Shown here in pieces: positions 35,085 through 41,360 of a DNA stretch of 41,360 nucleotides. The stretch's first letter is position 1, and each line of letters begins with the position of its first letter. The position numbers were made by a program, and so were the translations under genes. Source of the DNA: Deltaproteobacteria bacterium (GTDB taxonomy: Bacteria > Desulfobacterota > Desulfobulbia > Desulfobulbales > VMSU01); NCBI GenBank assembly GCA_024275235.1, contig JAJRZN010000147.1:1-41360 (forward strand), in the 5' to 3' direction. The notes beneath the pieces are model-generated. The model saw nothing but the letters and a program-made list of their open reading frames with translations. It searched no databases and was not told the DNA's origin.

Positions 35085-35892
35085 TAATAAAATAAAGATC
35101 GGCATGGTGAATTTTATTAACACCGCTCCTCTCTATGAGGTCTGGAAGGAACGGGCCGCGGTCACCCATCATGAGAATTGGCAGGTAATTGAAGGTCCGC
35201 CCAGCCGTCTGAACCGGATGCTTTATAATGGTGAGCTGGATCTGGGCTTTATCTCCTCGCACGAATACGCCCTTCACCCCGGGGAATACCGGATTCTGGA
35301 CGGTCTCTCCATCAGCGCCCGGGGCGAGGTCGGCAGTGTCTTTCTGTTTTCGGAACTGCCCGTTGCCGCTTTAGATGGTAAGCCGGTGAGTTTAAGCCCT
35401 CAATCCCAGACCTCCAACGCCCTGATTCGGATTATTCTGGAGGAATATTATCATATCAGCCCCTGTTATGTGGAGTCGGATGAGGCCCCGGCCTGTCTCG
35501 CCATTGGTGACCGGGCCTTGCGTCTGAAGGCTGAAAAACGCTATCCCCTGGTGCTTGATTTAAGTCAGGAGTGGCAGTGTAACAGCGGACTGCCCTTTGT
35601 CTTCGCGGTCTGGGCCGTGCGGGAGGAGTGCTGGAACAGCTATGGTACGGAGGTCAGGGCCATTCAGGAGGAACTTTTAACCTGTGTGGAAATTGGCCGC
35701 CGGCGTTTAATGGAGATAAGCACCAAAGTGGCGGCGCGGATTCCCATGTCGTCTGCCGCCTGTTACGAATATCTGCAAAGAATCGAGTTTGATCTTACCC
35801 CGGCCAAGATTCTGGGCCTGAGCCGGTTTTATCAAAAATTAATCGACAGGCGTGAGGTTAGTCCAAAGGCTCTGCCCCTTAGGATTTTGTAA
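35074..35892 (+). CDS. mqnA: Chorismate dehydratase
   Basis: First enzyme of the futalosine pathway: chorismate to 3-(1-carboxyvinyloxy)benzoate. 272 residues from the ATG at 35074 (GGAGG upstream, overlapping the mqnX stop). IGMVNFINTAPLYEVW, GELDLGFISSHEYALHP, LSPQSQTSNALIRIIL and the FVFAVW region fit the MqnA periplasmic-binding-protein fold. A longer reading from 34999 is rejected. A 64-nt gap separates it from menG. Confidence 0.92.
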   Translation: MALDNKIKIGMVNFINTAPLYEVWKERAAVTHHENWQVIEGPPSRLNRMLYNGELDLGFISSHEYALHPGEYRILDGLSISARGEVGSVFLFSELPVAALDGKPVSLSPQSQTSNALIRIILEEYYHISPCYVESDEAPACLAIGDRALRLKAEKRYPLVLDLSQEWQCNSGLPFVFAVWAVREECWNSYGTEVRAIQEELLTCVEIGRRRLMEISTKVAARIPMSSAACYEYLQRIEFDLTPAKILGLSRFYQKLIDRREVSPKALPLRIL

Positions 35893-35956
35893 AGTCCGGC
35901 TGCTTGTTCGCCATCACGCCGCATAATTATATCACCTTAAAATACAAAAAAAAGAT

Positions 35957-36682
35957 ATGCAAGACAGGCAAAATATGCAGGATGCTGCCGAGAAAAAGAA
36001 ATTCGTAAAAGAAAAATTTTCTTCCATCAGTAATAATTATGATCTGATAAATTCCCTGGTCAGCTTCCGGATCGACCGTTATTGGCGCTGGGTGACCACG
36101 AGGGAGTTACGGCCCTTCCCCCAGGGGGCAGTTCTGGATCTCTGTGCCGGAACCATGCCCCTGGCCCTGGAGTTGACCCGGCAGGCCCCGGAACGCCGGG
36201 TGCTGGCCGTTGATTTTTGTGAAGATATGATCCGGGCCGGGCTCAAGACCCTGCCCGCTGATGAACGGCGGCAGCGGATTACCCCGGTATGCGGCGATGG
36301 TGAGGATATTCCGGCCGTTGACAACAGTTTCTGGGGTTGTACGGTGGCCTTTGGAATTCGTAATATTTCCCGGCCCCAGAGGGGCCTGGAGGAGATGTAC
36401 CGGGTTCTGAAGCCAGGGGGTAAGCTCCTGATTCTGGAGTTCTCCCGGCCCACTAATTTTATTGTTAAACCGCTCTATTTTTTCTATCTGAACCGGATAC
36501 TGCCCCTGGTGGCCGGTATGGTTTCCGGTGACAAGGAGGCCTATGAATACCTGGCCTCCTCCATTGCCAAATTCTATGAGCCGGAGGACTTTATTGCCAT
36601 GATGCGTCAGGCCGGTTTCAGCAGGAGTTACCGCCGTACCCTGACTTTCGGGGTAGTATCTATCTATGTGGGGGTAAAATGA
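35957..36682 (+). CDS. menG: Demethylmenaquinone methyltransferase
   Basis: SAM-dependent methyltransferase (UbiE/MenG family) that adds the ring methyl to demethylmenaquinone in the last step. 241 residues: AVLDLCAGTMPLALEL (SAM site, a variant of the usual GGTGD form), VAVDFCEDMI-like strand, FGIRNISRPQRGLEEMYRVLKPGG, and FYxLNRILPLVAGMVSGDKEAYEYLASS. The Met seven codons in (35975) is an alternative start; the ribosome site is weak. It joins the next gene at ATGA. UbiE-type enzymes in some bacteria also serve ubiquinone; no ubiquinone genes are here. Confidence 0.9.
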   Translation: MQDRQNMQDAAEKKKFVKEKFSSISNNYDLINSLVSFRIDRYWRWVTTRELRPFPQGAVLDLCAGTMPLALELTRQAPERRVLAVDFCEDMIRAGLKTLPADERRQRITPVCGDGEDIPAVDNSFWGCTVAFGIRNISRPQRGLEEMYRVLKPGGKLLILEFSRPTNFIVKPLYFFYLNRILPLVAGMVSGDKEAYEYLASSIAKFYEPEDFIAMMRQAGFSRSYRRTLTFGVVSIYVGVK

Positions 36683-37242
36683 AGCCCTTTATTCTGGCAG
36701 TTACCGGGGCCAGCGGCTCTGTTTACGCCCTGGAATTTTTAAAAATCATGGCGGAATGTGATGTGGTGGTGGATGCCATGATCTCCGGGGCCGGGGAGCG
36801 GGTCTTGAAGATTGAACTGGGGCTGGAATACCATGATCTGCCTCATGTCCGACGCTGGTATGCTGCCGCTGACTTTGCCGCCCCCATGGCCAGCGGCTCC
36901 AGCGCCTATGGCGGCATGGTTATTCTGCCCTGCAGTATGGGCACCCTGGGGGCGGTGGCCGGCGGCCTCTCCCGCAACCTTCTGCACCGGGCCGCTGACG
37001 TCACCTTAAAGGAACGGCGGCCGCTGGTGCTGGCGGTACGGGAGAGTCCGTTGAATGGTATTCATCTCAAAAATATGCTCACCGCCCATGAGGCCGGGGC
37101 CGTTATCTGTCCCGCCATGCCCGCCTTTTATCACCGGCCGGCCGGGATCAGTGGACTGGCCCGTGATTTCGCGGCCCGGGTAGCAGTACTCCTCGGGATA
37201 GAGGTGCCTGGTATGCGGCGCTGGGAGGGAAGCGATGTTTAA
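36679..37242 (+). CDS. UbiX-like flavin prenyltransferase (MqnM-type)
   Basis: 187 residues with the UbiX pattern: TGASGSVYALEFL, PCSMGTLGAVAGGLSRNLLHRAADVTLKERRPLVLAVRESPLN. It attaches a dimethylallyl group to FMN to make the prenylated FMN used by UbiD-type decarboxylases. In a futalosine operon it would serve the decarboxylase of 1,4-dihydroxy-6-naphthoate; no UbiD-like gene is in the window. It overlaps menG (ATGA) and the following gene by 8 nt. Confidence 0.88.
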   Translation: MKPFILAVTGASGSVYALEFLKIMAECDVVVDAMISGAGERVLKIELGLEYHDLPHVRRWYAAADFAAPMASGSSAYGGMVILPCSMGTLGAVAGGLSRNLLHRAADVTLKERRPLVLAVRESPLNGIHLKNMLTAHEAGAVICPAMPAFYHRPAGISGLARDFAARVAVLLGIEVPGMRRWEGSDV

Positions 37243-38089
37243 GAAAATTGCCATACTCCTGGAGATGATTAAGTTCAAACATACGGTTTTTGCTCTGCCT
37301 TTTGCCTTGATGGGAGCCTTTCTCGCCGCCGGCGGCCCGCCTAATTTCCGGGTTTTTATCTGGGTGGTGGCGGCCATGTTCGGGGCCCGCACCTGTGCCA
37401 TGGGCTTTAACCGTATTGTTGACGCCCGTTTCGACGGCCGCAATCCCCGCACCGCCGGGCGGGCCATTCCGGCCGGCAAGGTGAAGATGGCCGAGGCCTG
37501 GGCCATGGTGCTCATTGCCGCCGCCATCTTTTTTCTGGCCTGTTATGAATTGAACCGTCTGACTCTGCTTCTTTCGCCCCTGTCACTGGGACTTACCCTG
37601 CTTTATTCATTGACCAAACGCTTTACTTCATTCTGTCATCTGGTTCTGGGCCTGGCCCTGGCCTTCTCGCCCCTGGGCGGCTATGTGGCGGTATCAGGCA
37701 GCCTCAGCGGCTTTCCTTATGTTCTTTCTCTCGCGGTATTGTTGTGGGTATCGGGCTTTGATATGGTCTATGCCTGTATGGATGCCGATTTTGACCGCCG
37801 GACGGGGCTTTATTCCATACCGGCCTCATTCGGCCGCAAGCGGGCCTTTAGGCTGGCGGCCCTCTTCCATTTTCTGGCCTTTGTCCTGTTTATGATTACT
37901 GGAATTCAAAGTGGTCTGAATTATTTTTTCTTTATCGGTCTTGGAGCCGCCGCTCTCTGCCTTCTCTATCAGCATCTGATCGTTAAACCGGATGATTTAA
38001 GTCGTATTCAGGTATCTTTCTTCCAGATGAACGGCATGGTGAGTCTGATTCTCTTTGCCTCAACCTGGCTGGCCCTGGCCGTGGACTGA
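37235..38089 (+). CDS. UbiA-like prenyltransferase (MqnP-type)
   Basis: 284-residue membrane prenyltransferase with the first aspartate-rich motif NRIVDARFDGRNPRTAGR and the second DMVYACMDADFDRRTGLYSIP, about seven to nine hydrophobic segments, and an N-terminal FKHTVFALPFALMGAF. It would attach the polyprenyl tail to the naphthoate ring. The assignment as the menaquinone prenyltransferase is from family plus operon; UbiA and MenA are relatives. Confidence 0.9.
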   Translation: MFKKIAILLEMIKFKHTVFALPFALMGAFLAAGGPPNFRVFIWVVAAMFGARTCAMGFNRIVDARFDGRNPRTAGRAIPAGKVKMAEAWAMVLIAAAIFFLACYELNRLTLLLSPLSLGLTLLYSLTKRFTSFCHLVLGLALAFSPLGGYVAVSGSLSGFPYVLSLAVLLWVSGFDMVYACMDADFDRRTGLYSIPASFGRKRAFRLAALFHFLAFVLFMITGIQSGLNYFFFIGLGAAALCLLYQHLIVKPDDLSRIQVSFFQMNGMVSLILFASTWLALAVD

Positions 38090-38099
38090 GGAGACTGTT

Positions 38100-38729
38100 A
38101 TGCTTAGTGACAACCCGTTTGCCGTCTACACTGAGGAATATGAAGAGTGGTTTGATAAATACCCCTTGGTCTTTCAGGCGGAGCTTAGAGCCGTTAAGGC
38201 CCTGATGCCTGCCGGATCTGCCCTGGAGGTGGGGGTTGGTTCCGGACGTTTTGCCGTTCCCTTAAAGGTTGCCATGGGAGTTGACCCCTGCCCGGAGATG
38301 TTGACTCTGGCCCGTAACAGGGGGGTACGGACAGCTCTGGGCCGGGCTGAGGCCTTACCAGTGGCTGCCAGTCGTTTTGATTGTCTGCTCTTGATTACCG
38401 TCCTCTGCTTTTTAGCGGAGCCTGAACAGGCCTTAAGCGAGGCCAGACGGGTGTTGCGGCCGGGCGGCTGCCTGCTATTGGCCTTTATTGACCGCCACAC
38501 CCCTCTGGGCCGGGAGACGCACCGCCAGCGGCAGAAGAGCAGCTTTTATCGGCAGGCCCATTTTTATAGTGCCGATGAGGTGCTGGCCCTGCTTGGAGGA
38601 GGCGGATTTAAGGACTTCTCCTGTTGCCAGACTGTTTTTCGGCCATTGGCGGAGATAGATGCCGGGGAGGAGGTAAGGCCGGGCTGCGGTCAGGGCGCCT
38701 TTGTGGTGGTCAGGGCAAACAGGGAATAA
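38100..38729 (+). CDS. Class I SAM-dependent methyltransferase, role unknown
   Basis: 209 residues from the ATG at 38100 (GAGGAGA upstream). ALEVGVGSGRFAVPL is the SAM loop, MGVDPCPEML the second strand, and RRVLRPGGCLLLAFID the post-loop motif. The substrate is not clear. It directly follows the prenyltransferase with a 10-nt gap, so it belongs to the same transcript. Whether it acts on menaquinone or something else is open. A longer reading from 38055 is rejected. A hairpin follows its stop. Confidence 0.82.
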   Translation: MLSDNPFAVYTEEYEEWFDKYPLVFQAELRAVKALMPAGSALEVGVGSGRFAVPLKVAMGVDPCPEMLTLARNRGVRTALGRAEALPVAASRFDCLLLITVLCFLAEPEQALSEARRVLRPGGCLLLAFIDRHTPLGRETHRQRQKSSFYRQAHFYSADEVLALLGGGGFKDFSCCQTVFRPLAEIDAGEEVRPGCGQGAFVVVRANRE

Positions 38730-38757
38730 AAACCGGGTTCAGAGGGGCCGGTTTTAA
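38727..38757 (+). terminator. Probable terminator of the menaquinone operon
   Basis: AAAACCGG (38729-38736) pairs with CCGGTTTT (38748-38755) with an 11-nt loop and a short T-stretch. Confidence 0.55.
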
Positions 38758-38998
38758 GATAACTTCTGCAAGGGGGTGTTTGTTGCGGGTCAGGGCAGAT
38801 AAGAATCTCTAATTACGGGAGCAGATGCGTTAAGTTCCCCAGGTAAGCGAGACCCCGATATGCAGGGGTATTGTCGGGGGACTTCCGCACAGTATGGCGT
38901 CCCTGAAATGCTCGCATACGATTGTAGTTTGTTGAGCGCTTATCTTTATACAATAGCGCAAGCCTGACTCCTTTCCCCCTCTTTCCCTTCCTGGTATA
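38756..38998. other. Intergenic sequence, nothing recognisable
   Basis: No gene, RNA or element was found. It separates the menaquinone operon from the eroded region at the right end. A CCCCGATATGCAGGGG stretch and a TTGTCGGGGG nearby are only weakly self-complementary. Confidence 0.5.
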
Positions 38999-39027
38999 TT
39001 GACTTTAGAGGGGCTACCAATTATTGT
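38999..39027 (+). promoter_or_regulatory. Sigma-70-like promoter candidate before the Rpn stub
   Basis: TTGACT (38999-39004) and TATTGT (39022-39027) are spaced by 17 nt, about 42 nt before the start of the Rpn-like remnant. It may now be an orphan. Confidence 0.4.
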
Positions 39028-39068
39028 TTATCTATAGTTTTTCCTTTATTCACTTCCTCACGAACTCT

Positions 39069-39194
39069 ATGGCCAATCGCGACAACAGCTATAAGAATCT
39101 TTTCTCTCATGCCCCCATGGTGGAGGATCTGTTCAAGGGTTCGTCTGAGAAACTTGGGGAAAGGAGCTGCGTAACTTTTAACATGTCTGCTTGA
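39069..39194 (+). pseudogene. 5' remnant of an Rpn-type PD-(D/E)XK nuclease/transposase gene
   Basis: The 41-codon frame begins MANRDNSYKNLFSHAPMVED and continues LFKGSSEKLG, the usual start of the Rpn/transposase_31-like family, in which D..YK.LFSH..MV.DLL opens the nuclease domain. It then turns into unrelated residues and stops. The rest of the gene (normally about 250-330 residues) is absent, so it is a truncated remnant. Confidence 0.65.
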
Positions 39195-39263
39195 AAAGAA
39201 ATTTGGGGATATTTCTGAGAAAATTATGTTGTGACTTAATCAGGCGGATGAAGAGCAAATTGT

Positions 39264-39316
39264 AAAAAAAAAAGTAAAAAACGGGGTCTGTTCCGCATTT
39301 CCCTGCTGTTCCCCTG
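39264..39316. repeat. GGGGTCTGTTCC-type short repeat
   Basis: An A-rich run followed by ACGGGGTCTGTTCCGC and CCCTGCTGTTCCCCTGAG. It shares the A-run and ACGGGGTCTGT core with the copy at 2821-2848. Confidence 0.45.
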
Positions 39317-39377
39317 AGATTAAATGTACTATTTTGGTCATAGCCCGGGCATGCAAGAACATTTTTGAGGAGCGAAG

Positions 39378-40439
39378 ATGAAAAGAATGAAAATAGATGT
39401 CTCCTTTATAAATCGTGAACGGGAGACCGCTGAACTGCGCAACTATCTCGAAGGCAGGCCCAATTCCATTCTCTTCCTGCACGGCCCCAAATCTTAGGGC
39501 AAGACTACCCTGATGTACCGTCTGTTTGAACAGATTGAACAGGAAAAGGACTACGATATCAATTTTCTCAACCTGCGCGAAGTGCTGCTGACTTCCTATG
39601 ATGATTTTATTGACACTTTTTTCAAATCTACCTCAGGCGATAACGGTATAAAAACCGGTACCAGGCGTCAGTACAGCCTCTTTGGCCTGTTCAAGCTGGA
39701 CGCCTTCACGGAAAAGATGCTGAAAAAACGGCAGGAAGACCCTTTTCTGGTGATGAAACGTGAGTTCCAGCGCTTGCGGAAAAAAAATATTCAGCCGGTT
39801 ATCATTATTGATGAGTTCCACAAGTTAGATGGTCTCTATATGCCGGACAAACAAAAAAGACTCATGGTGGAGTTGATGAATTTCTTCGTGGCCATGACCA
39901 AGGAGAGCCACCTCTGCCATGTGATTATTGCCTCATCCGATGCCTTTTTTATTGAGCAGGTCTATGTGGACAGCAAACTTCGCAAGACCAGTAAGTTCAT
40001 GAAACTGGATTATTTGGAAAAAGAAGACGTTGTTCTCTGGCTCAATGACATCAGGAGATTCAATAAGGTTCAGGAATACAGTCTTGATAAGCAGCAAATA
40101 GAGGCAATATGGAATACAGTAGGTGGCAGCGCCTGGGAAATCTATTACATTCTTGAAGAGTTGTTTCAATATCCCCTTACTGAAATTATTGCCAGAATGA
40201 AACGAGAAAAGGTGGCGATGATAGCCGACTGGGTTGACTATGACGATATTGCAGACCGCCGTAATCTGTTGTTGAAGTTCAATAAAAAACCTATTATTGA
40301 CAGGCGGGAGTTGACGGGATTACGCAGTCTTCTTGGCTTGGCGGTAAAAGACAACATTCTTTACTATGATCCGGTTGAAGGTACTTATGGCGTACAGGGT
40401 AAAAGCCTGGAATGGGGGATTGCCGGGTATTTCGAGTAA
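39378..40439 (+). pseudogene. Archaeal-type ATPase with a TAG codon inside the P-loop
   Basis: The frame from ATG 39378 (GAGGAGCGAAG upstream) reads MKRMKIDVSFINRERETAE, then FLHGPKS, TAG (39495-39497), GKTTLMY and on to 40439, 353 codons in all. The P-loop is thus GPKS-stop-GKTT. The Walker B motif VIIIDEFHKLDG is intact, and the later part (VGGSAWEIYYILEEL, winged-helix-like end) fits the archaeal ATPase/AAA group of STAND-like proteins. Apart from the stop the gene shows no decay, so the lesion is recent, a sequence error, or a readthrough case. A restart at 39513 would lack the P-loop. Confidence 0.75.
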
Positions 40440-40785
40440 CTTGTGATAGTAGTAGAAATGTATGGCATATATATCTTATTCGGAGTTATTCCCTTGCCAA
40501 TTTTATTTTATCCCTTCCTTTTACTTCTGCCTGAAGGCCTTAGTGCAAAAGGGTTTAGTAAGGTTGATAATTTTCGAAGCGGCAAAAATAAACAGGTATA
40601 TGCCTATCTCCTGACACTAACCGACGTTGAAGAAAAGGCTCGCATAACCGTTAGATTTTTATAACTATTCAGAGTGATACCTGAAAATGACGATGTGAGC
40701 TTCATTCGGAAATGGAAGATGCGGCTTATGATGATTTTTGAATTAGCTGTGTCCCTGAAATTATTTTTAGATATATCAAAACAAT
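40440..40785. other. Intergenic sequence, no firm gene
   Basis: A 73-codon frame (40443-40664) starts 3 nt after the ATPase frame with a hydrophobic stretch and ends in a charged QVYAYLLTLTDVEEKARITVRF part. It has no ribosome site and no family resemblance I recognise; it could be the tail of a decayed gene. Confidence 0.4.
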
Positions 40786-41360
40786 ATGCAAAAGTTACCC
40801 ATCGGCATACAGACTTTTAGTGAGATAATCGAGGAAAACTATGCCTATGTGGATAAAACCGGTCTGGCTGTTGACCTGATTGAAAATGGTAAATACTATT
40901 TTCTTTCTCGACCCCGCAGGTTTGGCAAGAGCCTTCTGGTTTCAACTCTGCAGGCTCTGTTTGAGGGCAGACAGGAACTTTTCAACGGTCTGGCAGCTTA
41001 TGACCGCTGGGACTGGTCTGTAAAGTATCCGGTCATAAAAATCAGCTTTGCAGGCGTTGCCAGAACTGTTGCGGATATGAAGCAGGATATAACCAATATT
41101 CTGCGTGATAACGAAGAACGGCTGGAACTAAAATGTAGAGACATTGATGATGTGGGTGGCTGTTTCAAACAACTTATCAGGGAATCATGCAAAAAGTATC
41201 AAAAGGTTGTGATCCTTGTCGATGAATACGATAAGCTCATTCTCGATAATCTTGATCAGATAGAAATGGCAAAAGAGGCCAGGGAAATTCTCAAAGACCT
41301 CTATACCACCATCAAGGACTGTGATGAATTCATTAAATTTGCATTTTTGACTGGGGTGAG
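40786..41360 (+). CDS. AAA-ATPase-like protein (PD-(D/E)XK-linked family), 3' end outside window
   Basis: 191 residues to the window edge. MQKLPIGIQTFSEIIEENYAYVDKT and YYFLSRPRRFGKSLLVSTLQALFEG are the standard start and P-loop-like region of the AAA-ATPase_like family, whose full members carry a C-terminal PD-(D/E)XK nuclease domain. The Walker B motif is VVILVDEYDKLI. The visible part is intact. There is no good ribosome site before the ATG. The function of this large family is not established; its members are common in accessory regions. Confidence 0.85.
   Translation, partial: MQKLPIGIQTFSEIIEENYAYVDKTGLAVDLIENGKYYFLSRPRRFGKSLLVSTLQALFEGRQELFNGLAAYDRWDWSVKYPVIKISFAGVARTVADMKQDITNILRDNEERLELKCRDIDDVGGCFKQLIRESCKKYQKVVILVDEYDKLILDNLDQIEMAKEAREILKDLYTTIKDCDEFIKFAFLTGV

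Noticed and set aside
36679-37242. Reading the UbiX-like gene as part of ubiquinone synthesis
   Set aside because: No ubiquinone genes are nearby; the operon is of the futalosine menaquinone type.

Overview
The window looks like a bacterial chromosome segment from Desulfobacterota, probably close to Desulfobulbales. This is inferred from gene content only: large secreted multiheme c-type cytochromes, menaquinone synthesis by the futalosine route, a heat-shock-type sigma factor RpoH, a class II ketol-acid reductoisomerase and a KamA-like aminomutase. Most of it is ordinary housekeeping DNA. The two ends are accessory-like, with repeats, hairpins and broken genes.

Left end (1-9000, minus strand). 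Two neighbouring multiheme cytochromes share a homologous N-terminal region. The first runs off the window, carries at least 25 CxxCH motifs and ends in near-identical 237-bp tandem repeats. The second joins 13 CxxCH motifs to three repeated modules with a calcium-loop-like motif and a C-terminal parallel beta-helix. Around the second gene lie long inverted repeats, a 166-bp MITE-like palindrome, a diverged relative of that palindrome and a 25-bp tandem duplication. A small secreted protein of unknown function follows.

Centre (9000-30900). The genes are a Trm112-like protein overlapping a TIM-barrel isomerase-like gene; dnaE with a single-base frameshift; rpoH; a YkgJ-type cysteine-cluster protein; moaA; tsaD overlapping a DUF2062 gene; rlmN; tRNA-His; a zinc-ribbon protein; an amn / MGMT-like / kamA-like operon; an ExeA/GspA-like ATPase with a nonsense codon near its start; a ClC protein with CBS and TrkA-C domains; an HU gene; ilvC; and a chemoreceptor.

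Menaquinone block (30970-38755). A TetR regulator precedes mqnE-mqnC-mqnX-mqnA, then menG, a UbiX-like gene, a UbiA-like gene and an extra methyltransferase. The genes overlap or are closely spaced. Together they cover chorismate to cyclic dehypoxanthinyl futalosine through aminofutalosine and its deamination, plus prenylation and the final methylation. MqnB, MqnD and a UbiD-like decarboxylase are not in the window. An 18-bp perfect palindrome between tetR and mqnE is a candidate operator.

Right end (38755-41360). This is an eroded accessory zone: the 5' stub of an Rpn/PD-(D/E)XK transposase-nuclease gene, an archaeal-type ATPase whose P-loop is cut by a TAG codon, and the start of an AAA-ATPase-like gene that leaves the window.

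I did not find a clearly new defence or biosynthetic system. The best leads are the cytochrome/beta-helix fusion with its repeat-rich surroundings, the set of single-lesion gene interruptions, and the regulator, palindrome and extra methyltransferase attached to the menaquinone operon.
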